This document shows positions 27,395 to 35,811 of a DNA stretch of 64,000 bases, piece after piece; position 1 is the first letter of the stretch; each line of letters begins with the position of its first letter. Origin of the DNA: Microbacterium paraoxydans (GTDB taxonomy: Bacteria > Actinomycetota > Actinomycetes > Actinomycetales > Microbacteriaceae); NCBI RefSeq assembly GCF_019056515.1, contig NZ_CP064873.1, positions 2,914,001-2,978,000 on the forward strand, in the 5' to 3' direction. The notes under the pieces are model-generated. The model saw nothing but the letters and a program-made list of their open reading frames with translations. It ran no database searches and was not told the DNA's origin. The position numbers and the translations under genes were made by a program.

Positions 27395-28432
27395 ATGAAC
27401 GACGTCGCCCTCTCCGTCCTCGACCTCGTGCCGGTCCGCTCCGGCCAGACCAGTGCCGAGGCCATCACCGCCTCCCTCTCCCTCGCCGCGACCGCCGACC
27501 GGCTCGGCTATCGCCGGTACTGGTTCGCGGAGCACCACAACATGCCCGCGGTCGCATCGACCACGCCGCCGGTCCTCATCGCGGCCGCGGCCACGCGCAC
27601 CTCGCGCATCCGCCTCGGCTCCGGCGGCGTGATGCTGCCGAACCACGCGCCCCTGATCGTCGCCGAGCAGTTCGCCGCCCTCGAGGCCATCGCCCCCGGC
27701 CGCATCGACCTGGGCCTCGGCCGCGCGCCGGGCAGCGACCCCGTGATCACTCAGCTCCTCCGCGGGTCAGGGACCACCAGCGACGTGGAGCAGTTCCCCC
27801 GCCACGTGCAGGACATCGCGGCGCTCTTCACCGCCGACGGCGCCACGGTGCGCTTCACCTCCGGCGGGGAGTACACCGTGCGGGCGACTCCCGCCGCGAC
27901 CGGGGTGCCCGAGGTGTGGCTGCTGGGGTCGAGCGACTACTCCGCGCAGCTCGCCGCCTCCCTCGGCCTGCCGTACGTGTTCGCGAACCACTTCTCCGGA
28001 CAGGGCCTGGAACGCGCCCTCGACCTCTACCGCACGAACTACCGCCCGAGCGAGGAGCACCCGGAGCCGCGGACCTTCCTCACCGTGAACGCCGTCGCCG
28101 CCCCGACCGCAGAGGAGGCGGAGGCCCGTGCCCTGCCGCAGCTGCGGATGATGGCGCGACTCCGACTCAACCAGCCGCTCGTCGCGCTCGAGACCGTCGA
28201 GCAGGCCCTCGCCGCGGAGCACGACGCCGCGACCGATCAGGTGGTCGAGGCCGCGCGGTCGCGGTGGTTCGTCGGCACCGGGGAGTCCGTCGCCGCCGAG
28301 GTGCGCTCCTTCGCGTCGACCTACGGGGTGGACGAGGTCATGCTCTCCCCCGTCGCCGGCGCCTATGACGCGGAGCCGAAGGACTCGGCCGCGGGGCGCG
28401 CGCAGACGCTGGAGCTCGTCGCGGGGGCGTGA
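27395..28432 (+). CDS. LLM-class flavin-dependent oxidoreductase (luciferase-like)
   Basis: A TIM-barrel enzyme of the bacterial luciferase superfamily, which uses FMNH2 or F420 supplied by a reductase. The 345-residue protein starts LSVLDLVPVRSGQT and shows YWFAEHHNMP, IRLGSGGVMLPNHAPLIVAEQFAALEAIAPGRIDLGLGRAPG and LGSSDYSAQLAASLG, all typical of the group close to E. coli YhbW. The start at 27395 fits the family; an in-frame ATG at 27362 adds 11 residues and is equally weakly supported by a ribosome site. The substrate is unknown. The array of 54-bp repeats begins right after its stop. Confidence 0.88.
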   Translation: MNDVALSVLDLVPVRSGQTSAEAITASLSLAATADRLGYRRYWFAEHHNMPAVASTTPPVLIAAAATRTSRIRLGSGGVMLPNHAPLIVAEQFAALEAIAPGRIDLGLGRAPGSDPVITQLLRGSGTTSDVEQFPRHVQDIAALFTADGATVRFTSGGEYTVRATPAATGVPEVWLLGSSDYSAQLAASLGLPYVFANHFSGQGLERALDLYRTNYRPSEEHPEPRTFLTVNAVAAPTAEEAEARALPQLRMMARLRLNQPLVALETVEQALAAEHDAATDQVVEAARSRWFVGTGESVAAEVRSFASTYGVDEVMLSPVAGAYDAEPKDSAAGRAQTLELVAGA

Positions 28433-28456
28433 GTCGCGTCGCGGGGGTGTTCCGTC

Positions 28457-28832
28457 GCGGGATCACGAACGCTCCCCCACGCGGCCCGGGCGGCGCGTTT
28501 CTGATCCCGCGTCCGGTTGCTCCCGCGTCCGGTTGCTTCCGCCCCGCGGGATCGATATCGCTCCCCTGCGCACTTCCCGCAGCACCTTTCTGATCCCACG
28601 TCCGATCGGTCACTTGGTGCGGGATCGATAACGCTCCCTTGAGCGCTTCCCGCGGCACCTTTCTGATCCCGCGCGCCGGCCGTCGTCGCGCCACCCCGTG
28701 CGAGCGGGAATCGGGGCCCCGGCAGGTCCCGCAACGCGCTCTTTCGCTCCGTCCGGGAGCCTCTCGCTGTCTCGGCATGCGGGACGGGAAACGTGCCTTC
28801 AGCGGTCGCTGGAGGGACACTTCTGATCCGGC
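28457..28832. repeat. Array 1 of the 54-bp palindromic element (4 clear copies)
   Basis: Between 28433 and 28943 there is no gene. Four elements of exactly 54 bp lie at 28457-28510, 28546-28599, 28619-28672 and 28779-28832, with a degenerate one near 28704-28757. Each starts with GCGGGATC (or GCGGGAC), usually with AACG or a close variant at positions 12-15, and ends TTTCTGATCCCGC or a close variant. The middle 24 or so bases differ between copies. Starts are 73-160 bases apart. Each can fold into one long hairpin. Confidence 0.85.
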
Positions 28833-28943
28833 GCGAGGAAGAGACCTCCGCCACAATCGCAGGTTGATTCGAATTGTCCACAGGAGCCGGGCGGAGGATG
28901 ATCGACCGTCCGGACGCCGACCCTGCACGGACAGCATGGACGC

Positions 28944-29879
28944 ATGCGACACCGGATCCCTCTCCCGCCTGACCTCGGCCCTCATTTCGCCGTCCGTGAC
29001 GCAGCGGCCATCGGGGTCGGGCGGAAGAGATACTCCAGCCGAGACCTCGCGCGGCCGTTCGCCGGAGTGCGGTCGGCGAACGAACCCGCCACGTTCGACG
29101 ATCGAGTCGCCGCGTACCTTCCACGCCTCCGTGAAGGCCAGGCATTCGCCGGACGCACGGCCCTCCGGCTGTGGGGGCTTCCCGCGCCCGTCCGATGGTC
29201 GCCCGATGAGCCCCTCGACGTCGCCGTGCACACCGGGACCTCACCGCCAAGGACGGTCGGTGTCCGAGGGCGCCGCATCGCCCCGGGACGGGCGGACACA
29301 TGGCACATCCACGGAGTTCCGACGGTCGATCCGGTCAGCGCACTGTTCCTCTGCGCGCGGGAGTTCGTGTTCACGCCGGTCGTCGTGGCGCTCGATGCGC
29401 TGGTCACATCGTCCGACGTCTATCCGGGGCTGCGGATGGGCCGGCCGGTCGCGACCATCGAGAGCATCGATCGACAGCTGACGCGATGGGGGCGGTTTCC
29501 CGGGTGCGGTCGCATACGCGATGGGCTGGCATTCGCACGACCGGGCGTCGAGTCGCCGAAGGAGACCGAGACCCGGCTGCTCCTCACGAGCTTCGCCCTC
29601 CCGGAGCCCGCGATCCAGCACATCGTCTCCGTGGACGGACGCTTCCTCGCCCGGGTCGACCTCGCCTACCCCGAATGCCGCATCGCCATCGAGTACGAAG
29701 GCGACGGCCATCGGACGGACCGTGATCAATGGCGGATCGACATCCGGCGTCAGCGCGACCTCGAGGACCACGGATGGCTCGTGATCCGCGTGACCGAGCT
29801 CGATCTGCGCGACGGTGGCGCTGCCCTCGCCGCCCGTGTGCGTCGCGCACTCACGGTTCGCCACGGCATCCCTGGATGA
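28944..29879 (+). CDS. DUF559-type PD-(D/E)XK nuclease-like protein
   Basis: A 311-residue protein common in actinobacteria. The N-terminal half (about 1-190) resembles AbiEi-type winged-helix antitoxin-like domains (VRDAAAIGVGRKRYSSRDLAR; AFAGRTALRLWGLPAP; RRIAPGRADTWHIHGVPTVDP). The C-terminal half looks like a Vsr/DUF559 endonuclease fold: ETETRLLL, RVDLAYPECRIAIEYEGDGHRTD (Asp and E-x-E as metal ligands), then WRIDIRRQRDLEDHGWLVIRVT. Cleavage activity is not proven for this family. It lies between two arrays of the 54-bp repeat, with about 110 bases to the left array and 320 to the right. Confidence 0.7.
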   Translation: MRHRIPLPPDLGPHFAVRDAAAIGVGRKRYSSRDLARPFAGVRSANEPATFDDRVAAYLPRLREGQAFAGRTALRLWGLPAPVRWSPDEPLDVAVHTGTSPPRTVGVRGRRIAPGRADTWHIHGVPTVDPVSALFLCAREFVFTPVVVALDALVTSSDVYPGLRMGRPVATIESIDRQLTRWGRFPGCGRIRDGLAFARPGVESPKETETRLLLTSFALPEPAIQHIVSVDGRFLARVDLAYPECRIAIEYEGDGHRTDRDQWRIDIRRQRDLEDHGWLVIRVTELDLRDGGAALAARVRRALTVRHGIPG

Positions 29880-29979
29880 GACGTGCTCATGGCTGGGCTT
29901 TCGGTCCTCTCCGCGATGAGGGGGCTGGCTCCGGATGTCAGGGAGGCGTAGCCTCGGCGGCAGAGAGAGGGGTTCGACG

Positions 29980-30186
29980 ATGAGCACCAAGACACTCGCA
30001 CTCTGGGTCGCGTACGGGACGAACGGGGTGGTGGGGAGCATCCGCCACGATGAGAACGGCTATGTGGTGACCATGGCGGGAGCGGACGCGGCGGCCGGGA
30101 CCTATCCCAGCCTCGCCTCCGCGAAGGGCGCGCTGCACGCCCGTATGCTGCCGGGCAGCGCCTGGCCGCGGTTCCAGGAACACTGA
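29980..30186 (+). CDS. Small hypothetical protein (68 residues)
   Basis: A 68-residue protein that starts MSTKTLALWVAYGTNGVVGS after a GAGAGAGG ribosome site, then IRHDENGYVVTMAGADAA, and ends with a basic/aromatic tail (ALHARMLPGSAWPRFQEH). The alternation suggests a small beta-sheet followed by a helix. I do not recognise the family with confidence. Codon use is normal for the genome, which supports a real gene. Confidence 0.55.
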   Translation: MSTKTLALWVAYGTNGVVGSIRHDENGYVVTMAGADAAAGTYPSLASAKGALHARMLPGSAWPRFQEH

Positions 30187-30201
30187 CCCGCTCCTCGTCG
30201 T

Positions 30202-30419
30202 GCGGGATCGAAACAGCACCTCCCGAGCCGGTACGAGGTGCGATTCTGATCCCGCGATACCTGCGGCTGTGGGGGATCTCGGCGGCGGGGTGCGCCGGTT
30301 GGAAAACGGGCGCAGATCGTTCGGCGAACGTGTGTTATCGATCCCGCCAACCGGGGGCGCGGCATGCCGGATCGAAATCGGGCGCGGGCCGGTACGGGAA
30401 CGTGCGTTATCGATCCCGA
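30202..30419. repeat. Array 2 of the 54-bp palindromic element (3 copies)
   Basis: Copies at 30202-30255, 30294-30347 and 30366-30419, each exactly 54 bp, fill the space between the small gene and the end of pheA. The second copy has a decayed left arm (GCCGGTTGGAAAACGG) but an intact right arm (GTTATCGATCCCGC). The last two have right arms of the type GATCGATAAC in reverse, unlike array 1, so orientation or sequence subtype differs. Confidence 0.85.
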
Positions 30420-30448
30420 ACGCAGGATGCACGCGCGGGCGGGCCGGG

Positions 30449-31390
30449 TCAGGACTCGGGTTCGCCGGAGAGGATGCCGCGGAGCCAGTCGCGGGCCTCG
30501 ATGAAGATCTCGTCGGAGTAGCGGTCGGGATACTGCACGATCTGCCGGTCAGCACGCGGGTACGACCCGAGGAACACCACACGGGGGCTGAAGCGGCGGA
30601 TCCCGAGCAGGGCGTCGGCCATCCGCTCGTGCTCGATGTGACCGTCCGCGTCGATCACGAACCGGTACCGGCCGAGCTCGTCGCCGATGGGCCGGGACTC
30701 GATGAGGGAGAGGTTGATGCCGCGCGTCGAGAACTGCTCCAGCATCTCGAGGAGAGAACCAGGGTGGTCATGCGGGAGCTCGACGATCAGCGAGGTCTTG
30801 TCGGCACCGGTCGGCGCGGGCGAACGCGTGGTGCGGGTGACGAGGACGAACCGGGTCACGGCCGCCGCGTTGTCGCCGATGCCCTCGGCGAGCACATCCA
30901 CGTCATAGTGCTGCACGATGCCGGGAGCGGCGATCGCGGCCTGCGCGGGCGAGGTGCCGTCGAGGACGCCGATGGCCGAGGCCACGTTGCTCGCCGCCGG
31001 CACATGCGAGTGGGTCGGGAGGTGTTCGCCGAGCCAGCCGTGACACTGCGCGTAGGCGACGGGGTGCGCGGCGATGACCTCGACCTGGTCGAGAGTGGTG
31101 CCGCGCGGCGCGACGAGGACGAAGTTCACCCGCACGAGGTACTCGCCGATGATCCGGAGCCCCGGCAGAGTCGCCAGCGCGTCCTGCGTGGTCGAGACCC
31201 CGCCCTCGATGGAGTTCTCGATCGCGATCATGGCCGCGTCGCTCCGCCCTTCGAGGACGTCCGCGAGCGCCTCGCCCACGTTGTGCACCGGTCGCCAGTC
31301 CTGTCCCCTGGCCTCGGCCACCTGGTCGAGCGCTGCCTCCGTGAAGGTTCCGGCTGGTCCGAGATAGCTGTAGGTGCGGCGTGCAGTCAC
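30449..31390 (-). CDS. pheA: Prephenate dehydratase
   Basis: Converts prephenate to phenylpyruvate for phenylalanine synthesis. The 313-residue protein has the two-domain form: the catalytic domain (about 1-190) starting YSYLGPAGTFTEAAL with IAIENSIEGGVSTTQD and the active-site TRF in AAVTRFVLV, and a C-terminal ACT domain (about 200-290) with the phenylalanine-binding ESRP motif in LIESRPIGDELGRYRF. A GTG at 31390 gives the family's N-terminus. It is divergent from pgm. Feedback inhibition by phenylalanine through the ACT domain is expected from the family. Confidence 0.95.
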   Translation of the reverse strand: MTARRTYSYLGPAGTFTEAALDQVAEARGQDWRPVHNVGEALADVLEGRSDAAMIAIENSIEGGVSTTQDALATLPGLRIIGEYLVRVNFVLVAPRGTTLDQVEVIAAHPVAYAQCHGWLGEHLPTHSHVPAASNVASAIGVLDGTSPAQAAIAAPGIVQHYDVDVLAEGIGDNAAAVTRFVLVTRTTRSPAPTGADKTSLIVELPHDHPGSLLEMLEQFSTRGINLSLIESRPIGDELGRYRFVIDADGHIEHERMADALLGIRRFSPRVVFLGSYPRADRQIVQYPDRYSDEIFIEARDWLRGILSGEPES

Positions 31391-31477
31391 GGCGTTCAGC
31401 CTATCCCTCGGTGACTCATGGGGTTCCCGCGTGTCAAGGCGGATGCGCGTATCGGCTGCACGGGGCAGACTGAGAGC

Positions 31478-33121
31478 ATGAGCAGCCGTGCCGGCCTCCC
31501 CGCGGAGGAAAGTGACCTGATCGACGTCGACGAGCTGATCGCCGCCTACTACGACCGCGTGCCGAATCCGGATGTCGCGAGCGAGCGGGTCGTGTTCGGC
31601 ACCAGCGGGCACCGCGGCTCGTCGCTCACGAAGAGCTTCAACGAGAACCACATCCTCGCGACGACGCAGGCCATCGTCGACTATCGCGCCGCGCAGGGCA
31701 TCACCGGTCCGCTCTTCCTGGGGCGCGACACCCACGCGCTGTCCCTCCCGGCGGAGCGCAGCGCCATCGAGGTCCTGCTCGCGAACGGCGTGGACGTGCG
31801 CGTCGACGCCCGGGACTCGTGGGTGCCGACCCCCGCGCTGAGCCACGCGATCCTCACGTACAACCGCGACCGCGCCGCCGATGACCCGGGCCGCGCGGAC
31901 GGCATCGTCGTGACCCCCTCGCACAACCCGCCGCGCGACGGCGGCTTCAAGTACAACCCGCCCCACGGCGGTCCCGCCGACACCGATGCGACCGGCTGGA
32001 TCGCCGACCGCGCCAATCAGCTCATCGCCGGCGGCCTGACCGAGGTCCGTCGCGAGCGCTTCGCCGACGTGGACTGGGACGCGATCACCGGGTACGACTT
32101 CCGCGACGCCTATGTGCGCGACCTCCCGTCGATCATCGACATCGAGGCGATCCGCCGCGCCGGCGTGCGCATCGGGGCGGACCCGCTGGGCGGCGCGTCG
32201 GTGGAGTACTGGTCGCTGATCGCCGAGATGCACGACATCGACCTCACGGTCGTCAATCCCGAGGTCGACCCCACGTGGCGCTTCATGACCCTCGACTGGG
32301 ACGAGAAGATCCGGATGGACCCGTCGTCTCCGTCGGCCATGGCGTCGCTCGTGGCGAAGAAGGGCGACTACGACATCCTCACCGGGAACGACGCCGACGC
32401 GGACCGGCACGGCATCGTCACCCCTGACGCCGGGCTCATGAACCCGAACCACTTCCTCGCCGTCGCCATCGACTACCTCTTCTCCCACCGGGAGCACTGG
32501 CCGCGCGAGGCCGCCGTCGGAAAGACGCTCGTGTCGTCGATGATCATCGATCGCGTGGCCGAGTCGCTCGGGCGGCGTCTGCTGGAGGTTCCGGTGGGCT
32601 TCAAGTGGTTCGTGCCCGGACTGCTCGACGGCTCGGTGGCGTTCGGCGGCGAGGAGTCGGCAGGCGCCTCGTTCCTGCGCCACGACGGCTCCGTGTGGTC
32701 GACCGACAAGGACGGCATCCTCCTCTGCCTGCTCGCGGCCGAGATCCTTGCGGTGACCGGCAAGACTCCGTCCCAGCGCTACGCGGAGCTGGAGGACGCC
32801 TTCGGCGCTTCCGCCTACCAGCGCGTCGACGCCCCCGCGACCCCTGAGCAGAAGGCGACGCTCGGCAAGCTCGCCCCGGAGTCGGTGACCGCGACCACCC
32901 TCGCCGGCGAGGACATCATCGCGAAGCTCTCCCACGCCCCCGGCAACGGTGCGGCGATCGGCGGCCTCAAGGTGCAGACTCCGCACGCATGGTTCGCCGC
33001 GCGCCCGTCCGGAACCGAAGACGTCTACAAGCTCTACGCCGAGAGCCTGCGCGGTCCCGAGCACCTCGCGGAGGTGCAGGCCGAGGCCCGCGCCGTGGTT
33101 TCCGCCGCCCTCGGCGACTGA
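31478..33121 (+). CDS. pgm: Phosphoglucomutase (alpha-D-glucose phosphate-specific)
   Basis: Interconverts glucose 1-phosphate and glucose 6-phosphate, linking galactose and glycogen metabolism to glycolysis. The 547-residue length matches the E. coli Pgm type. The substrate and catalytic elements are FGTSGHRG, the phosphoserine loop TPSHNPPRDGG, the magnesium loop DADADRHG, sugar-specificity loop GGEESAG and the phosphate-binding RPSGTED near the end. ATG 31478 follows TGAGAG. The galTKE operon at 50806-54198 would deliver its substrate glucose 1-phosphate. Confidence 0.95.
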   Translation: MSSRAGLPAEESDLIDVDELIAAYYDRVPNPDVASERVVFGTSGHRGSSLTKSFNENHILATTQAIVDYRAAQGITGPLFLGRDTHALSLPAERSAIEVLLANGVDVRVDARDSWVPTPALSHAILTYNRDRAADDPGRADGIVVTPSHNPPRDGGFKYNPPHGGPADTDATGWIADRANQLIAGGLTEVRRERFADVDWDAITGYDFRDAYVRDLPSIIDIEAIRRAGVRIGADPLGGASVEYWSLIAEMHDIDLTVVNPEVDPTWRFMTLDWDEKIRMDPSSPSAMASLVAKKGDYDILTGNDADADRHGIVTPDAGLMNPNHFLAVAIDYLFSHREHWPREAAVGKTLVSSMIIDRVAESLGRRLLEVPVGFKWFVPGLLDGSVAFGGEESAGASFLRHDGSVWSTDKDGILLCLLAAEILAVTGKTPSQRYAELEDAFGASAYQRVDAPATPEQKATLGKLAPESVTATTLAGEDIIAKLSHAPGNGAAIGGLKVQTPHAWFAARPSGTEDVYKLYAESLRGPEHLAEVQAEARAVVSAALGD

Positions 33122-33155
33122 TCCTCCCTCCCCCGGCGCCGCGTCCGCGCGTGCT

Positions 33156-33861
33156 CCGGGATCGAAACCGCTCCCCTCGGCCACCGCCGGGGGGAGTTTT
33201 CGATCCCGCCCGGCTTGGCGCCGGCGAGGGACCCTGGTGATCAAGTCCACCCGAGGCCGGGCGGACGAGCCCGCGGCGGGATCGGAAACGGGCCCGCCAC
33301 GCCTCGGGGAGGGACGTTGTTGATCCCGTCACCCCCGGGCCGGGCGGGAGCCGAGGCGCAAAGCCGGTGGCGGGATCGGAAACGGGCCTGGCACGGACTG
33401 GAGAGGGACTTTCCTGATCCCGCTAGCCGGGGCGCGGCGGGAGCCGACGCGCAGAGCCCGGGCGGGATCGAAAGCGGGCGCGGCAGGCCTCGGGGAGGGA
33501 CGTGATCGATCCAGCCGCACCCGGGCGACGGTTCCGCTCCCGGGACCTCCTGACAATGGGACGGTCGTACGGTGCACCACCCGGTGCGGGGTCAAGAACG
33601 ATCCTCATCAGCGTTTCGCAGGAGCATTCTTCATCCCACGCCGGACCGTCGGCTTCCGTGCACGCTCGGGCGATGAGGCCCTCCTGTTGTAGCGGGGTCG
33701 GTCCGTCGGCGCCGATCCGTCCGCCCCTCCTCTTGCGGGATCGATAACGGACTCGTCGGGGGTCCCGGACGGGCCTTTTCGATCCCGCTCCGCCGACCGC
33801 CCCTGCTGCGGGATCGAAAACGGGCCCGGGGGACGCTGGGGAGGGGCCGTTTTGATCCCGC
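33156..33861. repeat. Array 3 of the 54-bp palindromic element (7 copies)
   Basis: The 795-base space between pgm and the ABC ATPase gene has no gene and holds seven 54-bp elements: 33156-33209, 33276-33329, 33370-33423, 33462-33515, 33586-33639, 33735-33788 and 33808-33861. Starts are 73-149 bases apart. Copies two to four share their middles and also the 38-40-base spacers between them (GGCGGGAGCCGA core), so they look like tandem copies of a 92-94-bp unit. The other copies differ in their middles. The remainder is GC-rich spacer with only degenerate arm fragments. Confidence 0.88.
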
Positions 33862-33916
33862 ATGCGGGCGGGGGCGGGGGCGGAGGACGGGGGCGGGACG
33901 GGGGCGGACCGGGGGG

Positions 33917-34735
33917 TCAGTCGGCGTCGGTGGAGGAGCCGAGGAGCTCGCGGACGCGGCTGGAGACGCGGTGGAACTCCTCCCTCTCCAGAACATCGGC
34001 GTAGCCGCGGCGGGCCGGGAGGTCGACGCGGTGCTCCTCCAGGATCCGCCCGGGGCGCGGCCCCATCACGATGACGCGACTGGCGAGGTAGACGGCCTCC
34101 GCGACCGAGTGGGTCACGAGCAGCACGGTCGTGCCGGTGGCGCTCCAGATCCGGTTGAGCTCGACGTTCATACGCTCGCGCGTGAGGGCGTCGAGGGCGC
34201 CGAACGGCTCGTCCATGAGCAGCACCCGCGGCTCGTGCAGCAGGGCGCGGCACAGCGACACCCGCTGCTGCATGCCACCGGAGAGCTCGTGCGGCAGTGA
34301 CTTCTCGAAGCCGGTGAGACCGGTCATCTCGATGAGCTCGTCGGCACGGGCCTGGGCCTTGCGCATGTCCATCCCGCGCATCTCGGCCTGCAGGAGGATG
34401 TTGCCGCGGACGCTGCGCCATTCCAGAAGCGCCGCCCGCTGGAACACGTAGCCGATATCCTGCCGCGGACCGCGGACCTCGTCGCCGCGCAGGCGGATGC
34501 TGCCGCGGCTCGGAGCGGTGAGTCCCGCCACGGCCTTCAGGAGCGTCGACTTGCCGCAGCCCGAAGGTCCGGCGATGGAGAGGAACTCCCCCTCCTCGAC
34601 GCGCAGGTCGACGCCCTCGAGGGCCGTGACCTGGCGCCGCTTGGAGGCGAAGGTGATCGCGAGATCCGAGACCTCGAGCGCCGGAGCGGTGCTCGTGGCC
34701 GCGGGTCCGCGTTCCTGCTGAACGTGGGTATCCAT
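33917..34735 (-). CDS. ABC transporter ATPase, nitrate/taurine/NMT1 (NitT/TauT) type
   Basis: The ATPase of an importer, 272 residues: Walker A GPSGCGKST, Q-loop YVFQRAALLEW, signature LSGGMQQR, Walker B VLLMDEPFGALDALTRERM, H-loop THSVAEAV. This pattern is typical of the NitT/TauT branch (SsuB, TauB, ThiZ). It is the last gene of a three-gene minus-strand operon (permease, binding protein, ATPase). The ATG at 34735 lies 12 bases after the binding-protein stop. The gene ends at the edge of the 54-bp repeat array. Confidence 0.9.
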   Translation of the reverse strand: MDTHVQQERGPAATSTAPALEVSDLAITFASKRRQVTALEGVDLRVEEGEFLSIAGPSGCGKSTLLKAVAGLTAPSRGSIRLRGDEVRGPRQDIGYVFQRAALLEWRSVRGNILLQAEMRGMDMRKAQARADELIEMTGLTGFEKSLPHELSGGMQQRVSLCRALLHEPRVLLMDEPFGALDALTRERMNVELNRIWSATGTTVLLVTHSVAEAVYLASRVIVMGPRPGRILEEHRVDLPARRGYADVLEREEFHRVSSRVRELLGSSTDAD

Positions 34736-34746
34736 GACGATCGGTC

Positions 34747-35781
34747 TCACTTCCCGGGGGTGAAGGCGTCGTCGAAGTAGGTCTCCACGTCGCCGTCGCC
34801 CGAGATGAGCCCGGCCTCGGACAGCACCTCCAGCGTGGACTCCCAGTCCTCGGTGGCGTTCGCGCCGGGAGCCTGGCCCTCGGTGGCGTCCGTGTGGAGC
34901 AGCTCGATGGTCTCCTCCCACTGGTGCAGCAGCACCTCCTGCGACGGCATCTGCGGGTCCTTGCCCTCCATCGCGGCCACCGCCGCCTCGGGGTCCTCCT
35001 GCGCGGCCTCGAAGGCCTCGGAGGTCGCCGCGACCAGCGCCTCGACGAGCTCCGGGTCGTTCTCGATGGTGTCGGTGGGCGCGATGAGGCCGTTGCTGAA
35101 GAAGTTCAGGCCGGCGTCGGAGTAGCGCAGGTACTCGACGTCCTTGCCGCTCTTGTCGGCGATGGTCGGGCCCTGGTCGTGCGCGAAGCCGATGAGGCCG
35201 TCGACCTTGCCCGAGAGCATGGCGGCGATCTTGCCCGCGGCGTCGAGGTTCTGCTGCGTCACATCGCCCTCCTCCAGGCCCACGGCCTCGAGGTACATCG
35301 GGAAGGTCGTGGTCGGGGCGTCGCCCGCGGAGACCGCGATGGTCTTGCCCTTGAGGTCTTCCGGGCTGGAGATGCCGGAGTCGGCGAAGACCTGCACGGC
35401 CGACGGCGTGGTCTGCAGGAAGACGCCGACGCTCTTGATGCCGACGCCCTTGTCGATGTTCGCGAGGACGGCCGGGGTGTCCGCCCAGCCGAAGTCGACC
35501 TGCCCCTGCCCGACGGCCTGCGCGGTCTTCGTCGAGCCCTGGCCGGCCTTGATCGTGAGGTCGATGCCGTGCTCCTCGAAGATGCCCTGGTCGACGCCGT
35601 AGTAGAACGCGGCGTGCTCGCCGTACGGGTACCAGTTGAGCATGAGGGTGACCGGCGTGAGCTCGCCGCCGTCACCGTCGCCGGAGCTCGCCGGGGCCGT
35701 CGACCCTCCGCAGCCGGAGAGGGCGAGCACCGCGGCGGACGCGAGGGCGATCGAGCTGAGGATGGTGCCTGACTTCTTCAT
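34747..35781 (-). CDS. ABC transporter substrate-binding lipoprotein, NMT1/THI5 type
   Basis: The 344-residue lipoprotein captures the substrate outside the membrane. Signal peptide with lipobox LSGC (Cys24), a Gly/Ser/Asp linker, then the NMT1/THI5 fold: VTLMLNWYPYGEHAAFYYG, GIDLTIKAGQGSTKTAQAVGQGQVDFGWADTPAV, GVGIKSVGVF. The family binds thiamine-pyrimidine precursors, riboflavin precursors or related heterocycles, and some members bind other compounds. No thiamine-pyrophosphate or FMN riboswitch is visible upstream; a LacI-type operator is. Substrate therefore remains open. Confidence 0.85.
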   Translation of the reverse strand: MKKSGTILSSIALASAAVLALSGCGGSTAPASSGDGDGGELTPVTLMLNWYPYGEHAAFYYGVDQGIFEEHGIDLTIKAGQGSTKTAQAVGQGQVDFGWADTPAVLANIDKGVGIKSVGVFLQTTPSAVQVFADSGISSPEDLKGKTIAVSAGDAPTTTFPMYLEAVGLEEGDVTQQNLDAAGKIAAMLSGKVDGLIGFAHDQGPTIADKSGKDVEYLRYSDAGLNFFSNGLIAPTDTIENDPELVEALVAATSEAFEAAQEDPEAAVAAMEGKDPQMPSQEVLLHQWEETIELLHTDATEGQAPGANATEDWESTLEVLSEAGLISGDGDVETYFDDAFTPGK

Positions 35782-35811
35782 CAGTGCCTTCTTTCGTGGG
35801 GGCGAGGGGGG

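Noticed and set aside
28457..33861. CRISPR array reading of the 54-bp repeats
   Set aside because: Repeat middles vary, gaps between copies range from about 19 to 106 bases, and there are no identical direct repeats or cas genes.
28457..33861. Integron attC or MITE reading of the 54-bp elements
   Set aside because: No integrase, transposase or gene cassettes, no target-site duplications seen, and constant length with variable core is not typical of either.
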